In this document: in pieces, positions 8,621-17,549 of the stretch
Layout of the letters: the number at the start of each line of letters is the position of its first letter
Numbering within the stretch: the stretch's first letter is position 1
Notes under the pieces: model-generated
Told to the model about the DNA's origin: nothing
The model's database searches: none
What the model saw: the letters and a program-made list of their open reading frames with translations, nothing else
Program-made: the position numbers and the translations under genes
Assembly (NCBI GenBank): GCA_964637365.1
Contig: CAZWWH010000010.1
Location: 1-64,000, forward strand
Direction: 5' to 3'
Source of the DNA: Cryptoclostridium sp964637365
GTDB taxonomy: Bacteria > Bacillota > Dehalobacteriia > UBA7702
DNA: 64,000 nt

Positions 8621-9130
8621 ATGGATTTTCAATTAATGATCAACAAACGCCATGCCGTTCGTAACTATACACCGCAAAAAGTGGAAAAGGAAAAGCTTCA
8701 ACAGATTTTAGAGACTGCCCGTCTCGCTCCAACGGCAGCAAATCTTCAACCACAACGCTTGCTGGTTTTAGAAACGGAGGAAAATTTGGAAAAGCTTTCA
8801 AAGTGTGCCAATATCTATGGAGCGCCCTTGGCCATTGTTGTTTGCGCTGATTTGGAAGAGGCATGGACCAGGCCTTTTGATGGGAAACAGACCGGCGATA
8901 TTGACGCCTCCATCGTCACCGATCAGATGATGATGGCCGCCACAGAATTAGGATTGGGGTCTCTTTGGGTCTGCTATTTTCAGCCCGATGTGCTCCGGGA
9001 AGAATTGCATATCCCCGATCACATTGAACCCATCAACATTTTGGCTTTGGGCTATGAAGCAGACAGCAATGCCCCCCAAAAAAGGCGCAAAGCCCTCTCG
9101 GAAACGGTTTATTACGAAATCATGAAATAA
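8621..9130 (+). CDS. Nitroreductase-family FMN oxidoreductase
   Basis: Protein of 169 residues of the nitroreductase fold, which binds FMN and reduces nitro compounds or quinones with NAD(P)H. The FMN-contact motif near the N-terminus is KRHAVRNYTPQKV (residues about 9-21), with LETARLAPTAANLQPQR after it. The C-terminal LGLGSLWVC and the ILALGYEA segment before the last helix are also typical. The ATG follows AAAAGGAGG. The divergent neighbour is a broken HxlR regulator that normally controls such genes, so expression may now be unregulated. The natural substrate is unknown. Confidence 0.88.
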   Translation: MDFQLMINKRHAVRNYTPQKVEKEKLQQILETARLAPTAANLQPQRLLVLETEENLEKLSKCANIYGAPLAIVVCADLEEAWTRPFDGKQTGDIDASIVTDQMMMAATELGLGSLWVCYFQPDVLREELHIPDHIEPINILALGYEADSNAPQKRRKALSETVYYEIMK

Positions 9131-9244
9131 GATAAGTAGTACTTAAAAATCTCCAGATTGTATTTTCAGGCTTTCTTTTTCAGAAAATGTTTGATATAAT
9201 TAAAAATAACAAGAAATTTAACACAGTTTGGGGATGAAAACACC

Positions 9245-10819
9245 ATGGATCGATATTTCTTTGACAACAACCCGGTACTGCGTGATATCTTTAACCATAT
9301 GGGCGATGCAGTCTATTTCGTCGATAGCCACGGCACCATCCTTTTCATGAACAAAGCCGCCGAAGTATTGGACGGATATACTTTCGACGAGGCAAAAGGC
9401 CGTACTGTAGCAGAGCTTTACGGTCTTGACCAGACAAGCAGTCCCTTACTGCGGGTAGCCGCAGCAAAGGAACCCCTTTGCAATCACACCTTCCGTTATT
9501 ACGTCAACAACCAAGATATCTATCAAGTGTGCAACACCTTCCCCGTACATTTGGAAGACGGCACCTATGGCGCATTTTCCATCCAGCGGGATATTACCAA
9601 GCTAAAGCAAATTATTGAAAACAATATTGAGCTGCAAAAACAGCTCTTTGATTTTCGAGAAAAGGCCTCTGGGGAAGGCCAAAAGGACAATTCGCTCTAC
9701 CATTTTGACGACATCATTGGCGAACACCAACGGTTAAAAGAGTGTAAAACCCTGGCATACAATGCCGCCCAAAGCGACTCCCCTATCATGCTCAGCGGCT
9801 TGACCGGTACTGGGAAGGAGTTGTTTGCCCAAAGTATCCATTCTGCCAGCCCTCGTAGAAACGAAACCTTTCTGGCCATCAACTGTGCCGCCATTCCCGA
9901 AACACTGCTGGAGGGAATTCTTTTCGGTACAGTAAAGGGAGTATATACTGGCGCTGCCGACCGCAAAGGCCTTTTTGAAGAAGCCAATGGCGGTACCCTT
10001 TTTCTAGATGAAATCAACTCCATGCCCTTGTCCTCCCAATCGAAACTCCTTAGAGTATTAGAGGAAAAATACATACAACCCTTGGGCAGTAAGGAACGGA
10101 TCAAAATTGATACCCGGATCATCAGTAGCTGTAATACCTACCCGAGAGACGCCATTGAAAAACGGCAGATTCGGGAGGATCTCTTTTACCGCCTGGCAGT
10201 GGTAAATATTTTAATCCCACCGTTAAAGGAACGGAAAAGCGATATTTTTCAGCTTGCGCACCATTTTATCGCCAAATACAATGCTGCTTACGGAAAGAAT
10301 GTGTTATCCATGGAAGATGACATCACAACATTTTTCCTGGATTACGATTGGCCGGGCAATGTCCGCCAGCTGAAGCATTGCATAGAATGCGCCATTAACC
10401 TGGTTAGCCCCGGAGAGACCACCATTAAGGAAAAGCACCTCCCCTTCTACATGAAAGAAAACAAAACAAAGGAGGAGAAAAAAGGCTTTTACTTAGAATT
10501 TCAAAATTTAGATAAGGATATTAACGATATAGAGCCCCTCCGCTCCCCCCAGCAGGAACAAGGGCGTACGGCTTCCCAAACATTTTTTGATGAACGCCTC
10601 ACAGTGGAGTCAGCCATGTCCAAGGAAAACGTTGTTGACGCCATCCGTGAAAAAGAGAAGAAAAATATCATTGCCACCTTGCTGAGAAATGGCGGAAACA
10701 TCAGTCAAAGTGCTAGAGACCTGGGACTGTCCCGCCAAACCTTAACTTACCGTATGAAAAAATACGGCGTCTACCAAGAAAAACGCCGGAAGAAAAAATC
10801 AAAGGATCCCGATTCATAA
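9245..10819 (+). CDS. Sigma-54-dependent transcriptional activator with PAS domain
   Basis: Enhancer-binding protein of 524 residues. An N-terminal PAS domain (about 10-125, starting MGDAVYFVDSHGTILFMNKAAEVLDGYTF) is followed by the AAA+ domain. Walker A is GLTGTGKE (about 185-192) in place of the usual GESGTGKE. The sigma-54-contact loop reads GVYTGA (about 232) instead of GAFTGA, and Walker B is GGTLFLDEIN. A Fis-type HTH lies near 478-515 (GNISQSARDLGLSRQTLTYRMKKYGV). An extended -10 promoter (TGATATAAT) lies about 45 bases upstream. No target gene is adjacent. It may act on the methylamine island or on genes outside the window. Confidence 0.9.
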   Translation: MDRYFFDNNPVLRDIFNHMGDAVYFVDSHGTILFMNKAAEVLDGYTFDEAKGRTVAELYGLDQTSSPLLRVAAAKEPLCNHTFRYYVNNQDIYQVCNTFPVHLEDGTYGAFSIQRDITKLKQIIENNIELQKQLFDFREKASGEGQKDNSLYHFDDIIGEHQRLKECKTLAYNAAQSDSPIMLSGLTGTGKELFAQSIHSASPRRNETFLAINCAAIPETLLEGILFGTVKGVYTGAADRKGLFEEANGGTLFLDEINSMPLSSQSKLLRVLEEKYIQPLGSKERIKIDTRIISSCNTYPRDAIEKRQIREDLFYRLAVVNILIPPLKERKSDIFQLAHHFIAKYNAAYGKNVLSMEDDITTFFLDYDWPGNVRQLKHCIECAINLVSPGETTIKEKHLPFYMKENKTKEEKKGFYLEFQNLDKDINDIEPLRSPQQEQGRTASQTFFDERLTVESAMSKENVVDAIREKEKKNIIATLLRNGGNISQSARDLGLSRQTLTYRMKKYGVYQEKRRKKKSKDPDS

Positions 10820-10820
10820 A

Positions 10821-10850
10821 AAATGCCGCAGTTTTCAGACTGCGGCATTT
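10821..10850. terminator. Bidirectional terminator between activator and IMP cyclohydrolase
   Basis: AAATGCCGCAGT (10821-10832) pairs perfectly with ACTGCGGCATTT (10839-10850). It lies between convergent genes. Confidence 0.85.
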
Positions 10851-10865
10851 ACTATATTGAGATAC

Positions 10866-11579
10866 TTAGCAATGTTTATTCACAATGCGGCTTTCATATT
10901 CTCCGGTAGCAATGTCAATGAAACGAACAAAGAGAGAAACTTTATTATCTTCATTAAGATTGTTCCAAACCATATCGGTAAAGGAATCAATATCACCCTC
11001 GATTTTCACTAATTTGGGTTCACCTTCAAAGCTAGGCAAGGGGCTGCCATTCCCCAGATAAGTATGGAGGAAACGGCCTTCGCCTGCTAGACAATCATTG
11101 TAAGCGAAGGTGTAACGATTACAGGTAGCAGGATTGCCATTGGCACTCTTTAAAATGGAGAGGGCATAGCTGTAAGTCCCCTGTTCCACATGGAGAATAC
11201 CGGAAATACGGGGGGTGTAATTGGGAGCATCAGGCTCAAATTCTCTGGTGCGCAAGGCCTGTTCAAAGGTTTGCTGCTTGTCCATGAGTTCATAAATGGT
11301 ATCGGTCTGGTCACCATTGGTCACAATGGTCTTATTACCCAAAACCCGAACGGGAGCATAAATAATGAGACTGGGATCTTCCATTTTGGAAGCATCATAG
11401 GCTTCCGTACGAATTCCTTCGCCATCTTCAACAAAAATGCGGTTTCGGCTGTTTTCACTTCTGCCCATAATAAAATAGGCGGTAACAGCCTTGCTGCCAT
11501 CAGCAGAACGTCCAATGACTATGCCTCTGCCGGGATATTCATTTTCTTTTAATTCTTTTTCCAAAGAAAGCATTTCCAT
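10866..11579 (-). CDS. IMP cyclohydrolase-like protein
   Basis: Protein of 237 residues that resembles the stand-alone IMP cyclohydrolase family (PurO-like fold), which closes FAICAR to IMP in the last step of purine synthesis. Characteristic stretches are YPGRGIVIGRS near the N-terminus, AYFIMGRSENSRNRIF (about 35-50), and ITNGDQTDTIY-like and ATCNRYTFAYNDC-like segments later. I place the start at the ATG ending at 11579 because GGAGGAG lies just before it; the frame is open 14 codons further. No other purine gene is nearby, so its role rests on family resemblance only. Confidence 0.8.
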   Translation of the reverse strand: MEMLSLEKELKENEYPGRGIVIGRSADGSKAVTAYFIMGRSENSRNRIFVEDGEGIRTEAYDASKMEDPSLIIYAPVRVLGNKTIVTNGDQTDTIYELMDKQQTFEQALRTREFEPDAPNYTPRISGILHVEQGTYSYALSILKSANGNPATCNRYTFAYNDCLAGEGRFLHTYLGNGSPLPSFEGEPKLVKIEGDIDSFTDMVWNNLNEDNKVSLFVRFIDIATGEYESRIVNKHC

Positions 11580-11679
11580 GGAATTCTCCTCCTTTATTAC
11601 AATACTGCCGATCCAACCCACGATCGCATCGAATCTGTCTTCCTACTTTATTTTTCCATATTTTCTGATCATTGTCAAC

Positions 11680-11710
11680 AAAAAAAGAGAGGACAGACGA
11701 GAATCTGTCC
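11680..11710 (-). terminator. Minus-strand terminator hairpin in an intergenic region
   Basis: GGACAGA (11691-11697) pairs with TCTGTCC (11704-11710), followed on the minus strand by TCTCTTTTTTTG. No convincing minus-strand gene lies just upstream, so it may end a small untranslated transcript. Confidence 0.55.
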
Positions 11711-12241
11711 TTTGTTTAATGATAGACATTACACTATAAAAGACATAATGCTGGGCCATAACTGGCCAAACCCATGCCGCCTGTGCGGCATTCCTCACAG
11801 AAAAAGCAAAACAAAAAATACAGACTGTGTTATATGGCCCCAAGCGTATGAAACCGAAAGGGCTCCAATCATCAGCGATATTCACAGTCTGAAAGGGAAT
11901 TATTATATTCAACACCCAGGGGGGTATGAATATCAAAAAGAAATCTTTGCCCCATGACATGAACCATGGAAAATAGTTTCGGAACCAATATATTTCACAA
12001 AAATCTATACGATGGTACTTCTATGAACCATCGTAATATTAATTTTTAGCATGACCTTCCAAACAATTCGTTGATCACATAAAAAGTACGGAGCACCTCC
12101 ATGATAGGGGGGAGGAGCATCATGCCACCCAACTCTTCCTTTATTTTTTCACATTTTTCTTTTGTTGTCAATACAAAATAATCATTTTCATGATTCTTTT
12201 ATGGTTGTTTTTTTGTGCTCCCCTACAAATCATTTAAAACA
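11711..12241. other. Gene-free stretch rich in inverted repeats
   Basis: Open frames on both strands (11712-11957 plus, 11643-11960 minus) lack ribosome sites and family features. Structure is evident: CAGACTGTG (11821-11829) pairs with CACAGTCTG (11883-11891), ATGCCGC pairs with GCGGCAT (11774-11791), and a GC-rich imperfect hairpin lies near 12091-12120. It could be an RNA element or a degenerate repeat. I cannot name it. Confidence 0.4.
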
Positions 12242-12272
12242 ACAATGCCACGGTAACTTACCGTGGCATTGT
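12242..12272 (-). terminator. Terminator of the mtbC-BCCT operon 1
   Basis: A 15-base perfect inverted repeat, ACAATGCCACGGTAA (12242-12256) and TTACCGTGGCATTGT (12258-12272), lies 12 bases past the BCCT stop. On the minus strand it runs into TTGTTTTAAAT. Confidence 0.8.
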
Positions 12273-12283
12273 ATCATAAGCTT

Positions 12284-13915
12284 TTATTTCTCTTCCAATT
12301 GTTGGGCATTCAAAATCGCGTCATTTTTAGTTTCCACAATCACATCGGGGGATTCATTTTTTTTCAAAGAGAACTCCTCAATGATTTCCGCTCTGGTCTT
12401 TTTGCCGTAATCCTCAAACAACCATTTGGTGCAGGAAATTACAGCCATAAGGATACAAATGGAAACAGGAATCGCGCTGATAATCAAAACGGATTTAAAG
12501 ATATTAATGTTAGCATTGGCATAAAGCAAGCATAAGGGAATAATCGTAACAGCGGCTGCCCAGAACACCCGGTAAGGCGTCGGGGGATCCTTATGAACCC
12601 CAAGCTGCTTCATGGTGGAGGCCCCCAGCGTAAAGGAGGCCGAATCCATGGTGGTAACCATCAAAATGAAGGAAGTAATCATCCACAAGGTAAGAACAAT
12701 CATGCCGCCGGGTAAGGACGATACAATGGAGCTGATGGCCTGCTCAGCACTATTATTGGAGAGAATGGAGATGATATCCAAGCTACCGAAAAGCTGTTCA
12801 TAAATACCATAGTTAGAAATAACACCAAAGAACAAAATGGAACCTGCAGTTCCCGCCACCATAACAGTAATAATGACGTCTCGGATTTTACGGCCCGATG
12901 AAATTTTGGCAATGAAAATCCACATCACAGGCGCCAAACCAATCCACCAAGCCCAATAGAAAATTGTCCAATCTTGTGGAAAACCAGACTGTCCAATGGG
13001 GTCAAGGTAAAACAGCATGGGGATAAAATTATCAATCATGGTGCCGATTGACTGAACAGTATTATCTAAAGCAAATATGCCATGACCGAAAATCAGAAAA
13101 ATCCCAACTAAAACAAGACAAATATAAGCTGTCAACTTTGACAAAACCTGAATCCCTTTGCCGATACCGGAAACTGCGCTCCAAGTGAAGACTGCAGTAA
13201 CACAAATCACCAAAATAAAGGTCATCATAAAAGTTTCAGGAGTCCCTACCAAATTATGCAAGTTATTGCGGATCATGGGAATCCCGGCGCCAAAGGACAT
13301 AACCAGACCACCCAAGGTCCCGAACACAAAGATAATGGAAATAACTTCACCGAGAAGGCCATCGGTTCTTTTTCCCAAAACGCCTTCACAGGCGTGCTGC
13401 AAGTTCAAGCCCTCTTTTTTCCGCAGGAAATGGCGGTAAGCAAAGGGAATGGCGCCCACAGCATAAATACTCCAAGCAGGAATGCCCCAATGGAAGAAGC
13501 TGTAAGCCACGGCAATATCGTAAGCCTCCTGGCTTTCCGCTTCCAGGCCCATGGGTGGAGCAGTGACATAATATACCCACTCAATGGAGGACCAATACAG
13601 AATCGTGGCCCCCATGGCGGCACAGAAAATCATGGATAACCAACCGAAGTAGCTATACATGGGTTTTTCTTTCCCCAAACGGATTTCACCATATTTGGAA
13701 AAAATCAGCCAACAATTATAAATCAAAACAACAATTGCCAATAAAACAAAATAGAATCCGAGGTTTCCTGTAACAAAATTACGGGCAGTATCCAAACCTG
13801 ATGTCATTTTCTCTGGCATTGCCATGGTAAAACCAAAAAATGTAAGCAATAAAGCGATACCAAAAGCCACGGCAATCCAGTCAATATTCTTGATGATACT
13901 ATCCTTTTTCTTCAT
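12284..13915 (-). CDS. BCCT-family betaine/carnitine/choline-type transporter (copy 1)
   Basis: Secondary transporter of 543 residues with about twelve membrane segments. The BCCT signature is clear: FYWAWWIGLAPVMWIFIAK (about residues 322-340), which includes the aromatic box that binds quaternary ammonium groups, and a Ser-Gly-Arg stretch after it. It follows a corrinoid protein gene by 77 bases and is probably the last gene of that operon; its ATG has AAGGGGG upstream. It likely imports a quaternary amine (glycine betaine, proline betaine, carnitine or choline) for demethylation. A second, similar copy lies at 15784-17511. Confidence 0.92.
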   Translation of the reverse strand: MKKKDSIIKNIDWIAVAFGIALLLTFFGFTMAMPEKMTSGLDTARNFVTGNLGFYFVLLAIVVLIYNCWLIFSKYGEIRLGKEKPMYSYFGWLSMIFCAAMGATILYWSSIEWVYYVTAPPMGLEAESQEAYDIAVAYSFFHWGIPAWSIYAVGAIPFAYRHFLRKKEGLNLQHACEGVLGKRTDGLLGEVISIIFVFGTLGGLVMSFGAGIPMIRNNLHNLVGTPETFMMTFILVICVTAVFTWSAVSGIGKGIQVLSKLTAYICLVLVGIFLIFGHGIFALDNTVQSIGTMIDNFIPMLFYLDPIGQSGFPQDWTIFYWAWWIGLAPVMWIFIAKISSGRKIRDVIITVMVAGTAGSILFFGVISNYGIYEQLFGSLDIISILSNNSAEQAISSIVSSLPGGMIVLTLWMITSFILMVTTMDSASFTLGASTMKQLGVHKDPPTPYRVFWAAAVTIIPLCLLYANANINIFKSVLIISAIPVSICILMAVISCTKWLFEDYGKKTRAEIIEEFSLKKNESPDVIVETKNDAILNAQQLEEK

Positions 13916-13992
13916 TCTTTTTCCCCCTTTTCATTCTTATGGTATCGGCAAAATCAAGTTGCCAAAACCATAAGAAATTCTAACAGTCACCT

Positions 13993-14712
13993 TTAAGAAG
14001 TCGATATTCTGATATTACTGCGGGGATTATCATGCCACAATTTTCCTGTTAGCAAAGAGAAAGCAACGCTTGCGGCATCAGAAGCATCTTCTGCCCACAC
14101 GTCAGCGCCAATTTCTCGGGCCCAGCGCAAAGTGACCGGCGCACCTCCTACCATGGTACGAAAACGGTGGCGTAAGCCACGTCGCGTCAAGGTCTCTTCC
14201 AGTGTCCGCTGCTGCGTCATAGTAGAAGTCAGCAAAGCCGAAGTCCCAATAATTTTGGCATCGCACTCTATGGCGCGGTTAATGATAATGTCCACCGGGA
14301 CATCGCATCCCAGATCCACAACTTCAATACCGTAGGATTTCATCATAGAAACAACAAGGCTTTTACCAATATCATGGATATCGCCTTCAACGGTGGCTAA
14401 AATGACAATTCCTTCGGGCTTTATAGAAGCTATAATTTCCTTAGTTGTTTGGGGCACTAGTTCAAACACTGCCTTCATGGCGTCGGCTGCCAGTACCAGT
14501 TCAGGGAAAAGAATTCTCCCTTGACCAAACATTTCACCAACCTCCCGAATCCCGCAGCCAAAGCCTTTTACAAAAAGATCCGCAGGATCACAGCCAGCAT
14601 TTATGCCGCTAATCATGACATCAATAGCCTCCACACGATTGCAATGGCACATAGCCGTAGCGGCACGATCATAAAAGCTCCGGTACGGTTCGGTAACATC
14701 AAAATATCTCAT
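13993..14712 (-). CDS. Corrinoid protein, MtbC/MttC type (copy 1)
   Basis: Methyl-accepting corrinoid protein of 239 residues. The helical cap (residues about 15-95) is followed by the Rossmann-type B12 domain with the cobalt-ligand motif GDIHDIGKS (about 125-133), the TSALLTSTM loop and MVGGAP near the C-terminus. The ATG ending at 14712 has GGAGGAACC before it; the frame is open 24 codons further without support. It heads an operon with a BCCT transporter but has no methyltransferase beside it. It could serve the non-pyrrolysine MttB homologue at 22072-23514 or a methyltransferase elsewhere. Confidence 0.92.
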   Translation of the reverse strand: MRYFDVTEPYRSFYDRAATAMCHCNRVEAIDVMISGINAGCDPADLFVKGFGCGIREVGEMFGQGRILFPELVLAADAMKAVFELVPQTTKEIIASIKPEGIVILATVEGDIHDIGKSLVVSMMKSYGIEVVDLGCDVPVDIIINRAIECDAKIIGTSALLTSTMTQQRTLEETLTRRGLRHRFRTMVGGAPVTLRWAREIGADVWAEDASDAASVAFSLLTGKLWHDNPRSNIRISTS

Positions 14713-15089
14713 GGTTCCTCCCACAACGACGCTTTTTGCTCCGGAAAATAAAAATATCCAAGCGACGTTGTCTACGCATTCCACAAAACAAAAACAAACA
14801 AAAAAACGGAATGCGCCTACGATTCACACGCTCTATGGAGAGGAAAAAACACCTATTGTACAAACAAAAGATCCCATACGACTCAACCTTTTGATGATAC
14901 ACCTTTTCATATGTTAAGGATTGGCATTCCATATCTACCATTCATTGACAGGGGACAATAACAAGTTTACCCTTCATATTGAGGCTTCTACGAATTGTTC
15001 CTTGTCAATCAATGATATCCTTTTCGCTCCAAATCCTGAGGCATGATACCCTCAGAACGAACTGGAAATCGCAATATAACTTATTTTAT

Positions 15090-15105
15090 TGCAAACTCCG
15101 TGCCA
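15090..15105 (-). promoter_or_regulatory. Sigma-54 promoter of the mtbC-BCCT operon 1
   Basis: On the minus strand TGGCACGGAGTTTGCA has the -24 GG and -12 GC separated by ten bases and matches the sigma-54 consensus TGGCAC-N5-TTGCA closely. It points at the corrinoid gene. Confidence 0.85.
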
Positions 15106-15163
15106 TAAATTTAAACCAAGGGCAAATTATTCAACATATCAGCATTATACAGGCATTTTGATG

Positions 15164-15181
15164 CTAAAATTTAAATTTTAG
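15164..15181. promoter_or_regulatory. Palindrome upstream of a sigma-54 promoter
   Basis: CTAAAATTTAAATTTTAG is a perfect 18-base palindrome about 60 bases upstream of the -24 box. It is a possible activator or IHF-like site, but AT-rich palindromes also arise by chance. Confidence 0.35.
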
Positions 15182-15688
15182 ACTAATTTTTTTGTTTTAT
15201 TATACGCTTTTGAGACAGAAAAATTACCGAAAATCGTAAAAATACCAGTTCAAAGCAATGCAAATTAACATTGGATGAATATATTTTTGCAATTATCTCG
15301 TAAAACAAGGTATAAATCTATTATCTACAACTCACATATTTAACAAATCTTTCTAATTAATACGACATAATTTGATTTTAAAATACCTTTTTTGCTAATT
15401 TTTAAACCTAATAGACCATGAGATAGATGCAAAAAAGCATTAATAAAATGCAAATAAACATTACAGCCATTCATAAATAGGAAATATTTACTCAACACCA
15501 TACCAGTCCAATATGCATTGTCCCGAAAATACCAACGGCGAACCAATCCCAGGGACAGATGCTTTTTCCGATTTAAAAAATACATATGGTAAAGTATGAA
15601 AAAACAGGATGGGAAAAATGTCCCATTGACCGAAATATAAAGTGGTTAGAAAATCGAGAAAAGATGAAAAAGCATGTTACATATCGAC

Positions 15689-15724
15689 AAAAAACACAGT
15701 CGCGGTTTTGCGACTGTGTTTTTT
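15689..15724. terminator. Bidirectional terminator downstream of BCCT copy 2
   Basis: ACACAGTCGC (15694-15703) pairs with GCGACTGTGT (15710-15719), with A-runs and T-runs on the two sides. It ends the mttB operon on the minus strand. Confidence 0.85.
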
Positions 15725-15783
15725 GATACTTAATTATTTTTTAATAGGTGGGCAACATATATGGCTCTATTATAGTCCCATCA

Positions 15784-17511
15784 TCATTCTTCAAAAGCGG
15801 TTTTATCCTCCGAAGGCTTTTCTTCTTCATCACTGAAATCGGTGATAACGCCTTTGACTAGCTTTTCCGTTTGCTGTCTACGTCTCTGGTATTCTTCCAT
15901 TTCATCATCTAACATAAAGTATTCTTGAATCTCCTGCCGTGTCATATGACCAAAGTCCTCCTTCAGCCATTTGGAACAAGAGAGGATGCAGAGCAGGATT
16001 ACTACCGAAGTGGGCAGAGCTGTGATGATAAGCACCGCCTGGAATCCCGACAGACTGGAGCCACTCCATAACAAACATAGAGGACAAACCGAAAGGGCAA
16101 AGGCCCAAAAAATACGAATTGTTACCGGTGGATCTTGCCAGGTTCTCAATCCTTTGGTACAAGCAGCTCCCATGGTAAAGGCAGCAGAATCCATGGTGGT
16201 GACCAACAGGATGAAGCCCACCAGGAACCAAATCGCCGTGACCATCTTACTCAGAGGCAAGGTGGCCAACACATCGGATACAAGATTATATTCATTGAAC
16301 GTATTATAAAAGCTATCCAAAAAGGTGCCATTGGCTCCCAAATTCGCCCAATCGAAGCTACTGAGTAAAATTTCTCCCAAGCCATGATTAGAAATCGCAC
16401 CAAAGAAAATCACTGACCCGGCAGTCCCGGCAAGAATCACCGTACCCACCACAGAGCGGATAGAGCGTCCGGCGGAGCATTTGGCGATAAAGATCCACAT
16501 AACGGGAGCTAGCCCCAGCCACCAAGCCCAATAGAATACAGTCCATTCTTGAGGGAAGCCGCCACTGGCTCTGGTGGGATCCACATAAAATAACATTTGT
16601 ACAAAGTTTTGAAAACTCAATCCCAAGGACTGAACGGTATTTTCAATTTCAAACAGCGTATTGCCAAATAGTAAAAAATATACAACTAAGGCCAAGGCCA
16701 TATAAATACAGAGTTTGGATAAAATCTGAATTCCTTTGGCAATGCCGGAGCAAGCGCTCCAAGTAAACATCGCGGTAATGGCAATGACCAACACCGCAAA
16801 GGTCACAAAATTTTCAGGAACCCCCAAAAGCACATGGGCCACATTGGCCAGCATAGGAATGCCGGTGCCATACGAAATCGTGAGGCCGCCAAGAATGCTG
16901 AAAATAAAGATAATATTGATTACAGTACCCCAAGGACCGTGAGCTTTATCTCCCAAAACCCCTTCACAACCACCTTGTAGCGTCAATCCCTCTTTTTGTC
17001 TTACATAATAACGATAGGCAATGGGGACCACACCGGTGGCATAAACACTCCACGCAGGAATCCCCCAATGAAAAAAGCTGTAAGCCACTGAGAAATTTGC
17101 GGTTTCCTCAGGGCCCATTCCCATTGGCTGAAGCCATACGATATAATATGCCCATTCAATGGCGGACCAAAACAGAATACTGGTCCCCATGGCGGCACAA
17201 AAAATCATAGCGACCCAACCGAAAGTACTGTACTGAGGTTTTACCCGCCCCAAGCGAATACTACCATATTTAGAAAATGCCAACCAAAGATTATAAATCA
17301 GCATACTGGCAACAAATAGAATGAAAAAACAACCAAAGTATTTAATAATAAATGCCTTGGCATTGACCAAACCATTGACAAGGGTATCTGACATAACAAT
17401 GGTACACACCAACAATGCTAGGAGAAGAAATGTGCTTACAGCAATGGTAGTAACATCAAAGCGATACGCTGGTTTATTATTTTTATTTTTCTTTGCATAA
17501 TCATTCCCCAT
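15784..17511 (-). CDS. BCCT-family transporter (copy 2), in the mttB operon
   Basis: Transporter of 575 residues with about twelve membrane segments and the BCCT motif FYWAWWLGLAPVMWIFIAK (about 335-353). It closely resembles copy 1 but has longer hydrophilic ends, including an acidic C-terminal tail (DEEEKPSEDKTAFEE). The ATG follows AAGAGGTG. It starts 38 bases after the corrinoid gene of the pyrrolysine-type mttB operon, so it probably brings in the methylated amine used there. Trimethylamine itself is not a typical BCCT substrate, which suggests that a quaternary amine precursor or a wider specificity is involved. Confidence 0.92.
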   Translation of the reverse strand: MGNDYAKKNKNNKPAYRFDVTTIAVSTFLLLALLVCTIVMSDTLVNGLVNAKAFIIKYFGCFFILFVASMLIYNLWLAFSKYGSIRLGRVKPQYSTFGWVAMIFCAAMGTSILFWSAIEWAYYIVWLQPMGMGPEETANFSVAYSFFHWGIPAWSVYATGVVPIAYRYYVRQKEGLTLQGGCEGVLGDKAHGPWGTVINIIFIFSILGGLTISYGTGIPMLANVAHVLLGVPENFVTFAVLVIAITAMFTWSACSGIAKGIQILSKLCIYMALALVVYFLLFGNTLFEIENTVQSLGLSFQNFVQMLFYVDPTRASGGFPQEWTVFYWAWWLGLAPVMWIFIAKCSAGRSIRSVVGTVILAGTAGSVIFFGAISNHGLGEILLSSFDWANLGANGTFLDSFYNTFNEYNLVSDVLATLPLSKMVTAIWFLVGFILLVTTMDSAAFTMGAACTKGLRTWQDPPVTIRIFWAFALSVCPLCLLWSGSSLSGFQAVLIITALPTSVVILLCILSCSKWLKEDFGHMTRQEIQEYFMLDDEMEEYQRRRQQTEKLVKGVITDFSDEEEKPSEDKTAFEE

Positions 17512-17549
17512 AAAGACACCTCTTTTCTTATTTCAAAATCATAGGGCGC

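Larger units (their letters stand above)
14713..15688. other. Long leader and upstream region of corrinoid/BCCT operon 1
   Basis: About 975 bases without a supported gene. A sigma-54 promoter lies at 15090-15105, which gives a transcript leader of about 370 bases, and a palindrome lies at 15164-15181. An 81-residue minus-strand frame (15340-15585) has no ribosome site or recognised family. Confidence 0.5.

Noticed and set aside
11711..11800. ZTP-type (pfl) riboswitch for the IMP cyclohydrolase gene
   Set aside because: A CCGCCTG-like stretch is present, but on the plus strand while the gene is on the minus strand, and the rest of the motif is missing.
11643..11960. Opposed open frames of 81 and 105 codons
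   Set aside because: No ribosome sites and no family features, and they overlap each other; the region is dominated by inverted repeats.
15340..15585. 81-codon minus-strand frame in the leader of corrinoid operon 1
   Set aside because: No ribosome site and no recognised family. A transposase remnant was considered, but no catalytic residues can be seen.
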